A stretch of 64,000 nucleotides of DNA from Aquatica leii. Its lineage: Eukaryota; Arthropoda; Insecta; Coleoptera; Lampyridae. Position 1 is the first letter of the stretch. Every line of letters starts with the position of its first letter. The DNA is taken from NCBI GenBank assembly GCA_035610365.1, contig CM069439.1, positions 17,311,533-17,375,532 on the forward strand, in the 5' to 3' direction. Made by a program: the position numbers and the translations under genes. Positions 10,705 through 23,269 of this stretch are shown here, piece by piece. Under the pieces are notes generated by a model. That model had not been told where the DNA came from and did not search any database. It was given only the letters and a program-made list of their open reading frames with translations.

Positions 10705-12618
10705 TCAGGTATCTGAAGCCGAGACTCTCCAAGTATGGCATGAGCGTTTGTGTCATCAGAATAAGCAGCACGTAAAAAAGGTGCTCAAGCTGCACGACAT
10801 GGATGTAGAAGTTGATGAAGAGTTCTGCGATTAATGTATGTTCGGAAAGCAACATCGGAGAAGCTTTAGAACACAAACAGATCGACCAACTACACGAGTT
10901 GTTTAAAAACTTGTTGTTGGGCATACTGTTAAAAAATTTTTAAATGACTGTGGCACAGAATTTGTTAATAGAGAAGTAAAAACTATTCTTGAACCAAGTG
11001 GTATTAGCTTCAGAGTGTCGATGCCATATACCCCTCAACAAAATGGTGCCGCGGCGCGTAAAAACAGAACATTAGTGGAAAGTGCACGATCTATGACACA
11101 CATAAAGAATTTTACAGTAAAATTATGAGCTAAAGCAATAAACACTGCAACATATGTACTTAATCGAACTGGTCCGACGTCTACAGATAAAACACCGTTT
11201 GAGCTATGTTATCATAAAGACCGTAGGATTATTGAATATTTAAAGGTTTTTGGTACTAAATGTTTTATTCATGTGCCAAGACAACAAAGACAAAAATGAG
11301 ACAAAAACAGTGCTGTAGGGCGTTTTCTTGAATATTGCGGAAAACTTACGTATATGGCTTGAAAATGAAGATAAAGTTGTTATGAGTCGAGACGTTGTTT
11401 TTGAACGAGAATATACATCACGTGGAAAGTTTCAAGTGACTATTTCCAAAAAAGATTTTACCACGCAGCCCACTGATCGATGAAGTGTTAGCGGTTGATC
11501 AGGATAAAATAAAGCAATGTTCAGAGGAAGTGGCGGAAAAAAATAAAATCTATGAGACACTCACCAAAAGAAGTATTCGTAAACCCTCATATTTAAATTA
11601 TTACGTTCTTCCTGCAGAGCAAGTACCTGAAACAAACAGTTCGGCAATAGCATCACACAAAACGGTGGAGTGGAAACATGCCATGGACGATGAAATAAGT
11701 TCGTTGGAAGTTAAAAATACAGCCACCATCTAACAAAAAGGTGATTGGTAGTCGATGGATACTTCGGGTCAAAACAAACTCAGATGAAAGTATAAATCGT
11801 TTTAAAGCCAGATTGCTCGCAAAAGGTTTTTCACAAGCAGTAGGTATAGACTATAAAGAAACCTTCAGTCCTGATGCTCGATTTGATACAGTTAGGACGA
11901 TGTTGGCAGTAGCAGTATCTGAAAAACTTCATCTTGTCCGATTTGACGTAAGTATTTCTTTTTTATAAAACACTCTAAAAGAGGAAGTTTATATAAAGTA
12001 AGCACAAGCAAGGTATGCAAACTAAATAGTAGTTAGTAGTGTATAGGTTGAAACAAGCACCACGGTCCTGGAACAGGCGACGAGTTCAGGTCATATGCAA
12101 TCAAGATTTTTTTCAAAGTGAAACAGACTCGTGTTTATTTATATATGCTAAAAATGAACAGAAAGCTTTGGTTGCGGTTTATGTGGACGATGGACTGATT
12201 GCGGAAACGGGAAATCACAAAATTAAATCGTTTCTGTGCAAATTGGAAACTGAATTTAAAATTAAAGTAAGCTCTTTAAATTGTTTTCTTGGAATAGAAT
12301 CTTTATTGGACAACAGCAGACACGCAAAGTTACTAGAAGATGTTCCTTACAGACAAGCCGCAGGGTCGTTAATGTATCTGGCAACAACTACTCGCCTTGA
12401 TATAGCTTATGCCGTAAGTGTAGCATCGGAAAAACTTAATTGTCCAACACAAGTTTATTGGTATAAGATGAAAAGATTTTTTAGATACCTTCAAGGAACA
12501 ATAAATTATGGGTTAATCTAGCAGAATAACCAGATGCAATCTAACGTTGAAGTTTTTAGTGATGCAGACTTTGTTGGAGACCTAACCACACGACGCTCAA
12601 GAACAGGTGTGGTAAGTC
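10705..12618 (+). pseudogene. Copia integrase, reverse transcriptase and RNase H, decayed
   Basis: Second part of the Copia begun at 1490. The GAG-pre-integrase segment reads VSEAETLQVWHERLCHQ. The integrase core shows DCGTEFVN and TPQQNGAAARKNRT, where the third catalytic Glu (normally GVAERKN) is Ala. RT shows RFKARLLAKGFSQ, GIDYKETFSP, MYRLKQAPRSW (usual Gly replaced by Arg) and catalytic YVDDGL near 12180. RNase H begins VFSDADFVGD near 12552. Open pieces 11485-11733, 11741-11968 and 12039-12521 are separated by stops or frameshifts. A mariner interrupts the RNase H at 12619-12620. Confidence 0.88.
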
Positions 12619-12620
12619 TA

Positions 12621-13866
12621 CCAGGTGCGCAAGTTTAAAATGTTTTTTTCATGAAAAATACGCAATTATTTAGGAACAATGGAAAAAAAATTATTCAAAG
12701 TATTGGCCCTCGCTTTCTACACATTTTATCCATCTCTCAGACAATTTATGGATACCATTTCAAAAGAAAGCTTCATCTTTCATTGACATCCATTCATCGA
12801 ACCATTTTCGTACATCTTCGAAAGTCTTGAAGTGTTGCTCAGCCAGCGCGTGTCCCATCGATGAGAAGAGGTGATAATCAAAAAGCTCCAGGTCTGGTGA
12901 ATACGGCGAGTGGGGTAGGAGTTCCTAACCAAGCGAAGCAATCGTTTCTTTGACCACTTTGGCTGAATGTACAAGAGCGTTGTCATGCTGCAGAATGACT
13001 TTGCCGTGTCTTCGAGTCCATTTTGGGCGTTTTTCGATCGATGCGTGGTTCAAATTGATCATTTGTTGTCGGTAGCGGATGGTGTTAACTGTTTCGTCCG
13101 GTTTGAGAAGCTCGTAGTACACTACTCCCTTCTGATCCCACCACACACAAAGCAATCCGGTCTTGCACTCGATGTTGATGGTTGTCCTGGCGTTACCCAT
13201 GATTTTTTACGTTTGGGATTCTCAAAATATATCCATTTTTCATCGCCAGTTACAACCCGATGCAAAAAACCCTTTCTTTCGTGGCGTAAATGCAGCATTT
13301 CGCACACAGTTTTTCGTTTTTCCATCTGTCGTTCGTTCAGTTCGTGTGGAACCCATTTTCCAACCTTTTGAATCTTTCCCATGGCTCTCAGGCGATCGGA
13401 AATGGCTTGCCGAGTGACATTCAACTGCTCCGCCATCATTTGTTGTGTTTGTGTATCGTCTTCGTCCAATAATGTTTGTAATTCGTCGTCTTCAAACTTT
13501 TTTGGTCGATTTTCGCGTTCTTTGTCAATAACATTGAAATCGCCATTTTTTGAAACGTTGATACCAGCGTTCACAAGTCTTGACGGTTGGAGCAAAATCG
13601 CCGTAAGTCTCTACAAGAATTCGATGACTTTTTCTTTTGATTGAACAAGAAAATCATGCCGCAAATGCTCTTTATTTGGTTCAAAATTCGACACGTTTAA
13701 CACGAAAAATAAATATGCTACTAACTCGTAAACAACTAAACGAATATGACGTTTTATAGCGGACTGTCTTACCAACAAATTGGCACTTTGAGTTCGACAT
13801 ATACTTCAATAGGTTTTATGCGCCATCTCTTGACAAAAAAACGATATTTAAAACTTGCGCACCTGG
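12621..13866 (-). mobile_element. Mariner element, mauritiana type
   Basis: A 1246-bp element with inverted ends CCAGGTGCGCAAGTTT (12621-12636, repeated inverted at 13851-13866) and TA on both sides (12619-12620, 13867-13868). The ends resemble Mos1 CCAGGTG termini. It sits inside the Copia RNase H, which continues at 13869. Length is near the 1.3-kb family norm, so this is a full-length but inactive copy. Confidence 0.95.
12691..13694 (-). pseudogene. Mariner transposase, inactivated
   Basis: Cut-and-paste transposase of the mariner (DD34D) family. The N-terminal helix-turn-helix region begins SNFEPNKEHLRH, followed by the conserved linker WVPHELNERQ. The catalytic blocks are TGDEKWIYF (first Asp), ILQHDNALVHSAK (second Asp) and SPDLELFDYHLF (third Asp). 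Damage: the expected start ATG at 13694 is GTG; there is a stop and frameshift near 13615; two Trp codons have become stops, after the second Asp block and near the C terminus. It would normally be about 345 residues. The family assignment is secure. Confidence 0.95.
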
Positions 13867-13868
13867 TA

Positions 13869-14130
13869 TATGCTATCACGGCTATTACATGGTTTCAAAA
13901 TTTAGTACGCGTCCACAGTCTCCAAAGAAAACGAAATCTCCGGCAATAAATATGTCTACGAGGTGACACTTAAGTTGTTTGTGTTGATACATCATAAAAT
14001 GATAAATTTCGATTTGTAAGTTTAGTATGGCGTGGATAAAAAAGCGGATGTTTCAATGAATGTTTAAATAAAATGATCGCTCCTGGTTTTAATCCAAATT
14101 CGAATCCCCGGTTTTAATGAGAGTGTTGAG
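13869..14130 (+). pseudogene. Copia 3' coding remnant after mariner
   Basis: Continues the Copia RNase H: AITWFQ follows the mariner right TA, matching the AITW-SQ strand of Copia RNase H. Further on only scattered similarity is seen, including GFNESVEII near 14100, which may be the end of the polyprotein. The 3' boundary is uncertain and no LTR was found. Confidence 0.6.
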
Positions 14131-14139
14131 ATCATATCA

Positions 14140-15783
14140 TCACAAGCTTATTATATATTTCAGGTTAACTTTGAGAAAATGCGGAAATGCCCTTTTTACG
14201 CGTAAATATACTAAGGTTCAACAATTGTTCAACGATGAACCTCAACTATAAAACTAGATCCAAATTATGCAGTGTCCTAAAAGATTTACATTTGCATCTC
14301 CTGAGAGAGTTTCTGGAGCCGCACTTGATCGCGAGTTTTTACTAAAAACTCATTGCTAAACCAAATTTTTCTATTTACACATCAACCAATGCATGAATTG
14401 AGGAAATACATTAACTAAACCAGAACATAAACTAACATCATATTGCTAAATACAAAAAAATAAACCAAACATCTCTACTGTCTATGAAATGAAGTGGATT
14501 GGAGCAATAAAAAAATTATTTCCTTGAAAAACTGTCTTAAACAAATAAATTTTGATTAAACGCGAGGAGAATTGCAAACTTCTAATAACGTCATCACCAC
14601 TGTCCAACGATGTACAAAAGGGGTCACAGTAAATTTGAAATCAAAGTGGTATTCATTCTGAATACTAACTGAAAGAATCACATTCAATTTGAAAGAATAC
14701 AAATGAAAACGTAGAATTTAAGTGAAACGAAATATATTTGCTAAACACAAACATAAAAAACATCAATACAAAAAATGTAATTTATTTTATCACAATATTG
14801 TTTTGGTGCGACGCAACCTTTTTCGCTGCAAAACAGAAGCCATGCTATTGAAGCAGATACTTTTTATTTTGTGCGTTTGGCGAGCTTGGCCACTACCTTC
14901 CGAAGCAACTTCCCGATACGTGAGGAAACCTTCCATAACTTGATTATTCTTTTCAACGTGGCAGGTAGCACGTTGTTTACAGTAAGATAGGTAAAGAGCA
15001 CTAACAGATAGGATCGATTTTTCCATTATATGAAATGTTACAAAAAAGACGTCATCAACATTAATCGATATGGTTTAAGTACGTTAATGACAATGTAAAC
15101 GTTGAAACTACCGTAAATAACAAAACGCCAATGCAAACGTAGACAAATTACACTTGTTTTATAAATTTTCGACGCCCTTTTAGAGACAGAATTTTTATTT
15201 ATACCTTTACGTATCTAACGTATTCTGTTAAATCTATAAGGAAGCAACCGAAATTCGTTTCAAAACGAGATTCAGAAAAATTTGTATTTTCAATAACACA
15301 TGAAATAAAAATAACAATACTAATATATTTATTGTTCACCACGTCTTGTCCAACTGATGCATGATTTACAAGACAGCAACCCTATTTAAATAAAAATCTT
15401 AGTTTATGGATGTAAAAAAAGTAAAAAAAACATTTACACGTAAAGCTGCATTCACAACTCAAAAATTATTACGTGCTATTTATTATTCACAACAGAAAAA
15501 TTAGTCATAAGCAGTTACAAAGTTTGCAAACTCCTTAGATTAATATAATTAAAATTAGCAAATAGACATAATACTTATAACCAAAATTTTAAAACAATTA
15601 TAAAAATCCCAGTTATGAAAAGAAAAACACTCTTAAAGACTGCTATATGTGAGTGTACTAACAAATGGAACCCTTGTGTGGCGGCATCATTTTCAAAAAC
15701 GTAACCAAAAACATGCAAGAATAAAAGATGAAAAGAGAAAAAAAAACAGATCAGAATATATAAAAATAAATAACAAGCAAAGC
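14140..15783. other. AT-rich DNA, no gene seen
   Basis: No supported gene on either strand. Open frames at 14722-14943 and 14790-15026 overlap each other in antisense and resemble no known family. The patch 14870-14945 is less AT-rich than its surroundings for no visible reason. Confidence 0.5.
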
Positions 15784-15889
15784 AAAACAAAGAGCACCCG
15801 TGAGTTGAGTTACCTATCGGGCGCGTTTCCAGGTGGTGGATATGAGGGTAAATAGGAAGTAACTGTACGCAGCTTCATCAGCTGACCCG

Positions 15890-16777
15890 GGACAACCCTG
15901 TTTACCTTGGCAGGTGTTGGAGTCGGAGCCTAAAATCCGTACGTACTCCAATACTACTGTTACGCAAACCAGCTTTCCCAGCTCAAGCTGTAGTGTCGTG
16001 GCAAGAGCCAACACTAAGATAACGATGCCTGCCGCTGGTCTGCTGACTTTGATCAGCAAACACGGCAGCCAAACCCAAACTTCTTGCTGCCGTGGACATG
16101 TCTCACAAGCAAGCAGTGCTGCTCCAAGAGAAGACAACCTCATCAAAAACCCAAACCTAAGGTGGAGAGGACCAGACCGATAAATACGTGACTGCATAGA
16201 AGACCAGTGTGTATAGCCTTCCGTGCGTATCGACGCACTGCGCACGGCGACTTTCTTTTCCTCCGCACTCGTGGGAACATATATGGAACCACCGAGCAGA
16301 ACCCAAAAAATAACGGCTGACGCTGAGCGCGGACACGACAAGCCCAAAAAGCTTTCGGAGGCGGAAGCGCAGGCAACCGGTTCCACTACGCGTTTTCAGA
16401 AATGTGCTCATAAAGGAGGATTTCTGAAAATAACGTGAGCAGACGAAGCAACCAAAGAGTGGCTAGTCGGCACGTCAAATATTAAGAAACCACTGGGGGA
16501 AGATCCTGCACCCAAGAAGGTTATCACTTGGGCCCCGGGAACAGCACTGGAACCGGCCACCCTATTGAAAAGAATATCGGTACAGAACAACATCAGTACG
16601 GAAACGTGGCGGGTGGTTAACTCTAAACCAGATCCTAAATGGACCCAATATGTCCTGTTCATGAACAAGAGATCCTGGAAGAAGGTGGAAGCGTCAACCA
16701 ACCAATTGCACCTTGAATTTTCAAGGATTACTCTCCAGGCGCTAGTCGACTCCAAAAAGGACAAAAAAACTTGCTGA
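15890..16777 (+). pseudogene. LINE ORF1 (gag-like), frameshifted
   Basis: RNA-binding first protein of the LINE. The upstream part is low-complexity and interrupted by stops near 16183 and 16438. The C-terminal part is recognisable as the RNA-recognition-like domain of R1/LOA ORF1: EATKEWLVGT near 16450, then a WRVV strand and VLFMNKRSWKKVE at 16650-16690. The final stop lies 11 bases before the ORF2 ATG at 16789, so ORF2 was probably reached by reinitiation or frameshifting. Confidence 0.6.
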
Positions 16778-16788
16778 CGGCAAATCTA

Positions 16789-17378
16789 ATGCTGAAAGTG
16801 GTTCAAATAAACATACATCACTGTAGGACAGCCTCAGCGACCCTCAGTGCTTATATCGTGACACACGACATTGACATTGCCCTTGTCCAGGAGCCATGGA
16901 TCCACAAGGGAACAATAAAAGGGTTGAACTGTCCAGGTAGATGGCTGCTTGCGGCCGAGCTTGTACACAACCCTCGTACATGCATTGTAAAAAATGCATT
17001 AAACCTAATGCCATTGTGGGATTTATGTTCTAGAGATCTAGTGGCAGCTAAAATATCTGTAGTAGAGGAAGGCAACCAAAAAGGAGTTCATTATCGGATC
17101 CGGTTACCTCCCCTACAGCCAGAGAGGACAGGATCACCACCGCCGGAAGAAATCCACAAGCTGATTAACAGTGTGGCCAACAAACCGCTGATTCTTGGAT
17201 GCGATGCTAATACACGCCACACCTTGTGGGGGAGCACAAACACAAATTCAAGAGGTGAAAAAGTTTTAGAATTGATTTTAAAATGCAATTTAGACATAAT
17301 AAATAACGAACATGCGCCTACGTTTATAACCGTGTCGCGCAATGAAGTTATTGACCTTACGTTTGCTATCCGTATTTG
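16789..17378 (+). pseudogene. LINE ORF2 AP endonuclease domain
   Basis: Apurinic-type endonuclease that nicks target DNA to start target-primed reverse transcription. Visible blocks: VQINIHHCRTA (metal-site Asn), DIALVQEPW (catalytic Glu), LILGCDANTRHTLWG (DAN motif) and NEVIDLTFA near the end. The expected SDH motif is absent: sequence jumps at about 17378 from LTFAIR into FEASCP, a region normally well over 100 residues further on. This looks like an internal deletion that removes the catalytic His and the linker. Confidence 0.88.
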
Positions 17379-20012
17379 AAGCAAGTTGCCCAAAAACTGT
17401 CAAACGAACCCGCAATAAGATAACTTGGTGGAACAAAGAGCTTGACAAAGCAAGAGCACACACCAGAAAGCTATTTAATAAAGCCAAAAAAGCGGAGATT
17501 GGGATGAATACAAAACCAGCTTCACAACATACAACAATGCAAATAAAAAGGCAAAGAAAGACTCATGGAGAAGGTACTGTAGGGACGTAGAAAACGAACC
17601 TACAAGTTCTCGACTCCAAAAAACTCTGAGCAAAGACCGCGCTGCCAAGATTGGTTCTTTGCTGACCGAAAATGGAAAGTTTCCAGACTCGGTTGAAGGT
17701 ACTTTGCAAGAACTACTGCAAAAACACTTCCCGGGTTCGTCGTTAACTGAAATTCCTAAGCAGCAGGACCTAGAGGTACCAAACTGGGACGAGAAAAATA
17801 ATCAATTTTAAAAACCTAGAATGGGGAATCAATACGTTTAAACCCTTTCAGTCTCCAGGAGCCGATGGAATTCATCCCATCATGCTGCAAAAAGGATTTG
17901 CTGCTCTTCGAAACGCAGCCAGCTTAGCACTTTTGCACAGGCCAAATGGCTTGCGGGAGATCTACGTACGCCCAGGCTAAATCCTACAAACCGATCAACT
18001 TAACTTCTTTCATCTTAAAACTACTTGAAAAAGTAGTCGACAGGTATATACAGGACGGGACACTAAAGGCTTTGCCTCTGCACCGAAACCAGTATGCCTA
18101 CCAATTTGGAAAATTGAAGCTAGCAATTTACCACCTAGTATGCAGATGCGAAAATGCAATCCAATACAATGATATTGCATTGGGTGCTTTTCTAGATTTT
18201 GAAGGAGCATTTGACAATAATACCTTCACCTCAATTGCAAGAGCAATGAAGAAAAAAGGAATCACACTTCTAGTCCGAAACTGGGTCAACTCAATGCTCA
18301 GGAATCGGACGGTAACAGCTACTTTGTACGGTAGCACTGTGGGAGCCAAAATGGCTGGCGGATGCCCACAAAGCGGGGTGCTATCACCCCTATTGTGGTG
18401 TCTCGTCATGGACGGCCTACTACAAGAACTAGAAGACGGCGGGGTATTTGCTTTAGGATACGCCGACGATCTCATAATTATTACAAACGGGAAGTTTGGG
18501 GCAACTGTATCGAACATAATGCAAAGTGCACTAAACACCGTCGAAAAATGGTGCAAAAAAGAGGGACTACCAGTCAACCCAACTAAGACGGCAATTGTTC
18601 CGTTTACCAAACGACGGAAATCGGATGACATAAAACTACCTACGATGTACGGAGTTACGCTCTCGATGACAAAAGAAGTCAAATATCTGGGACTTACTCT
18701 TAATACTAGACGGACTTTCAATGCTCATCTAGAAAAAGTCACAACGAAGGCCATTAGGGTTCTTAATACTACCAAACGGATGGTCGGGCACACATTGAAA
18801 CCCACACTCATCATCACATACGGCGCGCTTGTATGGAGTGAGAGAACTAACCTGAAAAGCACAGCTGCAAAGCTAAGTAAAGTACAGAAAATGAGATGTC
18901 TACTGATAACAGGAGCGATGAGAACCACGCCCACAGCAGCCATGGAAGCACTACTTTTACTTCCACCATTACACCGTGTTGTAATGATGGAAGCAAGACA
19001 AACAACATACAGGCTGCAGATTAATAAACACGCGTCAATTACCGGGAAAAATAAACCGGGTATCTATAACGTGCTGCGTGAAGAAATATTCTTAACTATG
19101 AGATCCGACTTCACAAAAAATTACCACATTTTAAAGAAATTTAAAGTGATAATACCGTGACGAGACGATTGACGCGGTTAAATCTGGTACACAGATGGGA
19201 CCAAAAATCGCAACGGTACCGGAGCAGGAGTATATAGAAGCAAGCACCATGAGAAGCAATTTTCGCTGACTTTGGGTAAATATGCATCCGCTTTTCAAGC
19301 AATTGACTGGTGTGTCAGGAACATTATCGACTCGAAATCATACACAAATGTTCCGATATCGATCATGTCTGACAGCCAAGCAGCACTACTGGCGCTAAGA
19401 TCACCAGTAACAAAATCCAAACTGGTTATGGCATGCATAAGCAGTCTGGAAATATTGGCAAATCGCCAACCAGTGCAGCTCATCTGGATACCAAAAGACC
19501 AGAATGTAAAGACTAACCTAATGGCGGACGCACTAGCAAAAAAGGGCACAACATGGTCATATATCAAACCTGAACCCGTTTTTGGAATCGCATACGAGAC
19601 CGGAAGAAAAATAATTCGCAGCAGACTTGCAGCGGAGCACAAAAAACTATGGAAAAATTCTTCAGAGATGAGGCACACAAAACTCTTCCTTACAGAACCA
19701 CAATTAAACACTCAAACTGCACTATCAAGCATAAGTCGACAAAAATTAAGGAAGCTTACGAGACTAATTACAGGGCACTGTGGCCTTAACAAACATATGC
19801 ATAAAATCGGACTGCAAAGTAGCCCTCTGTGCCGCGAATGCTAGGAAGTCGACGCGACTCCGCAGTATCTGCTGTGCAAATGCGAAGCGTATCAAATGCA
19901 ACGCACAACGATTCTCGGAAAACTAAAGCTAACCGATGATGAGTTGGAAAAAGCCCCTTGGAATGAACTTCTGGACTTCAAACAAAACGAAACAGAACTG
20001 ATGAGGGAGTAA
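17379..20012 (+). pseudogene. LINE ORF2 reverse transcriptase and RNase H
   Basis: After the linker (RNKITWWNKELDKARAH), RT begins with SPGADGIHP near 17860. Palm motifs: LGAFLDFEGAFDN (A), GCPQSGVLSPLLW (B, with Ser for the usual second Gly) and GYADDLII (C). The longest open piece is 17946-19160. RNase H at 19200-19560 shows YTDGTK-type start remnants, IMSDSQAALLAL and ADALAKKG. The C-terminal zinc motif is split by a stop at PLCREC near 19840. Frameshifts lie near 17590, 17810 and 19160. The protein ends KQNETELMRE at 20012. Confidence 0.88.
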
Positions 20013-20112
20013 TAAATCAGAGGTGTACAAAAGGACCAAGGAGACCGCAGTGCAAGGGCGCTAAACGAACCACCTCTTGAATTAAATAAATAAAATAAAA
20101 AAACAAAGAGCA

Positions 20113-21178
20113 ACAATTTCTAGATCGAAACAACTTCCATTAACTACAAAAAAAACCAATCGAATCGTGAACACCGTTTATCACGTGGTTAAAAAAAAAT
20201 TAAAAACCCTGCTCAAACACAAAACATAAATTTTCGCTGGTTCTTGTTAAAGTCTGAAATATCACAATCAAAAATTAAAAAAAACCTAAATGTGCGTTAA
20301 AATTTATTTTTGGCAAACAACCATAAAAGTTCGCTACTTACGTCAATTTGCGTGTGTTCTCTTTCCACAAATGATTACTTATATTAATTTGATTCAATTT
20401 CATACAAGGCAGCCTATAACAATAACACTAAATCTATTTTCCTAATCTTAAACGTTTCCTATGAAATCAATAGAAGTTTTGTTAAATAATAGATTTGCAC
20501 ACAATACATGATTTTAATCAGTATTTAATCAGTATCAGTGTCTAATAAAACTAAAGAATAAAACCTAAAAACTAGCTTGGATGATAACCCAAAAAGCAGC
20601 TCTTTCAAGTTTCATATTAAGTGATATGACCTAATCTAAAGTATACTATGATAACAAAGCATCGTTTCATTTAATCATACTTTAATTCAATTATCAACAC
20701 ATTATAAATATTATTTGCGTTGATCCGGAAAAAAATACTATCATAGATTTGAAACAGGTTTGTTGATAATTTTTTTGAACAAAAACTACGTTTGTGTAGA
20801 AAATATTACAATGATTACATATTATAAATTTTAAGATTTTACTGTAAATATAAAAACAATTTGTTTTATAAAATACCGCATTTAGAACCTTTTTTTTTAA
20901 TTTTCAACGCTTAATTTTTGATTACTTATCTTTGTAGAAATAGCTTTTTAAGCTCAAAATTTGTACTTTTATATGTTATAAAAACTCATAAATAACTTGA
21001 TCATAAATAATTGTAATAAATTGAAAAAAAAATCTTTTTACGCAATTCTGCCAAATGAAGCCTATTCTGTGGCCTAAATAAACCAAATCTTGTCAATTTT
21101 TTTTTTAAATTTAAAAAATACTTTTTTTAATATATTGATTAAATATGAATATAAAATACATTTACTATCGTAATCGTT
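20113..21178. other. AT-rich spacer, nothing recognised
   Basis: No coding region, RNA gene or clear repeat seen between the LINE duplication and the piggyBac TTAA. Confidence 0.55.
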
Positions 21179-21182
21179 TTAA

Positions 21183-23229
21183 CCCTTAACTACCCTAGTG
21201 GATTTAAGTTACTTTCATACTCGGGGGTCATTTTTGACCCCAATTTTGTTTACTATATATATATACTAGATTAATTTTCAAGGCATGATATTTTATATTT
21301 AATACAAGTCTAATAAACATGTTTTAAAGATAAATAATTAGAACTTGGAAGTAAAAAATAGAAAACAAATTTCCTAAATTTGAATTTTTGCGTCAAAAAT
21401 TTTTTAAGTACAAAAATTTTTTTGTTTTTATTAAAGTAATTGATTTTGTTTTTGACTTGTGCTGCCATGGTTCTAACCATCTGAAGGCCAAAGAGATGAT
21501 TTTGGAACCATATTTCGAGAAGGTCCTTGGTTGTTGGGTAGCTGAGGCTCATCTTCCACGTTGCATATTCACCTGATAATTTTAGCTCTTTGGGTTTGTT
21601 GATTAGGCTTCAATATTCATTATACCATACCAAACTGTCATAGACCACCTGTGAGTGCGACATGACACAGAAAACTGAACACATTTCTGATCTAATGAAT
21701 TCAGTCTTTTGTAATGTTGTAACCGTCAATCACTTCTCGTAATTCGTCCTCACTGTCTTCTAGAATTGCTTTTTCATGATGCATCGAAGAGATTACTATA
21801 ACTGCCCGATTGTATTTTGGCACATAAGAGAGTAAAGTATTGACTTTGTTCTTAAAGCTTGTTTACTAATTCAACAGATGAAAAATAATTGTCTGCTGTT
21901 TTATTTTGTTCCTGTTCGAGTTTACAACAGACTGAGTAGAATTCAAAACTTCCAAAGTGGGCTTTATTAGTCTTTTTACATTAGGGTATTGGGTTGCACA
22001 GTAAATCGACCTATTGACAAAGTAGTTCGTCCTTGCATCAGATAATATAAAAATCTTAATGTCATACTTTGCAGACTTACTCTTCATATAGACTCTATAT
22101 TTAAATTTACCTCTAAAAGAAATCAGCATTTCATCAACTGTGGTGTACTGGCCACATGAGTTATTGGATTTTGAGTTTTCAACAAACAAATTGAAAATGC
22201 ATGAAATGGCTGCCAGTGGATAGTTTTGTTGTCTTTGTTTTTGTGACAATACAGTCAAAATGCAAAGCAGCTAGAAAAATAAAAACTCTGTTTTTTGTCA
22301 TAGTCGCTCTGAAGATATCTAGTCCAGTCCCATAAGTGGCAAATAAAGAAGACACGTCTTCATGATTAGATTTAAAGAAACCACTTAAGTAGAAGAGTCT
22401 CAAAAAAGCCTGCATTTCAACTCTGTCAATGTGATCAACATAATGAGATTGCAAAGTTTTTCTTCATAATTAGCTGCTAAAACTGTTTTTTTTCAATGCT
22501 ATGTTTAACTATCGCATCCAACATATTATCTTTAGTAAACACCGTGAGTCTAATAATTTCCCACGGCACCTGGAACTTTGGTAAGAATATTATGAGCACG
22601 AATATTTGAAACAAGAGAAGGATCCAAGTACCATTGCGATGACGGAATATTTTTTTAAATCATATTTTTGTTCCTACGTCCTATTACACACCTTTCAGCT
22701 ACTCTAGTGCCAGGATCGTTTCCAAGAATAGGTTGATCATCCTGATCATTTGACTCTGAGACATAATCAGTATCATCATCCGAATTGTCACCAAAGATTT
22801 CTGAGGCAGTATCATGGTCACTTTCTTCTAAACTATCAGAATCATCGGAACACACCTCATTTACGTCAAAACTTTCATCTAAAATGTCTAATATATCGGT
22901 CAAGTCCAATATGATCTCCCTACTAGAAATGTTATTTTGTTTTTTAAATCATAAACACGATTATACTCCAAAAAAAATGTTATGAAGAAAATAAGACACT
23001 CAAAATCTAAAACACAGTTAATAGTAACACTACTCCCCTGGCGGGGTCAAACGAAACCCCAGGCGCGACTGGACAGTAAACAGCTCAAGGAAACGCGCAG
23101 CCAACTCGTACATTAATGCTGCCTAGCGAAAACTGTGATTACACAACGCAGCAGTTCCGTACACCTTAGCAAAATAGTAAACTAAAACCTAATTGGGGTC
23201 AAAAATGACCCCACCAGGGTAGTTAAGGG
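21183..23229 (-). mobile_element. piggyBac element with both ends and TTAA sites
   Basis: 2047 bp. Left end CCCTTAACTACCCTAGTGG; the right end is its inverse with one mismatch (19-bp TIR). TTAA lies on both sides (21179-21182, 23230-23233). Each end also carries an inward palindrome, GGGGTCATTTTTGACCC near 21223-21240 and its inverse at 23196-23213. The transposase reads right to left. The termini and target are diagnostic of piggyBac. Confidence 0.96.
21310..22909 (-). pseudogene. piggyBac transposase, frameshifted
   Basis: Cuts and pastes piggyBac at TTAA. The N-terminal acidic region (MDLTDILDIL..., 22909 to about 22655) is rich in Asp, Glu and Ser. The DDE_Tnp_1_7 domain follows: RVEMQAFLRLFYLSGFFKSN and FRATMTKNRVFIFLAALHFD at 22450-22260; TVDEMLISFRGKF with the first catalytic Asp near 22140; KYDIKIFILSDA near 22060; TADNYFSSVELVNKL with the third Asp near 21870 in a shifted frame; LLSYVPKYNRAV and SSMHHEKA near 21790. 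The sequence between the last two blocks is missing. RTHRWSMTVWYGIMNIEA at 21650-21600 is the C-terminal part. At least four frame breaks are present. Confidence 0.93.
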
Positions 23230-23269
23230 TTAATAGCAAATTTATGTACGGTGACACACCTCACGTTTT

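Larger units (their letters stand above)
15797..20099 (+). mobile_element. R1/LOA-like non-LTR retrotransposon with RNase H
   Basis: Bounded by the 13-bp direct repeat AAAACAAAGAGCA (15784-15796 and 20100-20112). It starts CCCGTGAGTTGAG and ends in TAAATAAATAAAATAAAA, the short A-rich tail of a LINE. The order ORF1, AP endonuclease, reverse transcriptase, RNase H is that of R1/LOA/I-type LINEs. The duplication at the 5' end suggests a copy complete at its ends, but an internal deletion near 17378 and several frameshifts inactivate it. Its GC content is higher than its flanks. Confidence 0.9.

Noticed and set aside
13163..13644. Several plus-strand open frames over the mariner
   Set aside because: They are antisense shadows of the mariner transposase, whose conserved motifs are on the minus strand.
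15814..16764. Long minus-strand frames (190 and 118 codons) over the LINE ORF1 region
   Set aside because: The plus strand carries recognisable ORF1 sequence and the element's duplication and tail fix its orientation; the minus frames match nothing.
18128..18721. 197-codon minus-strand frame
   Set aside because: Antisense of the LINE reverse transcriptase palm domain.
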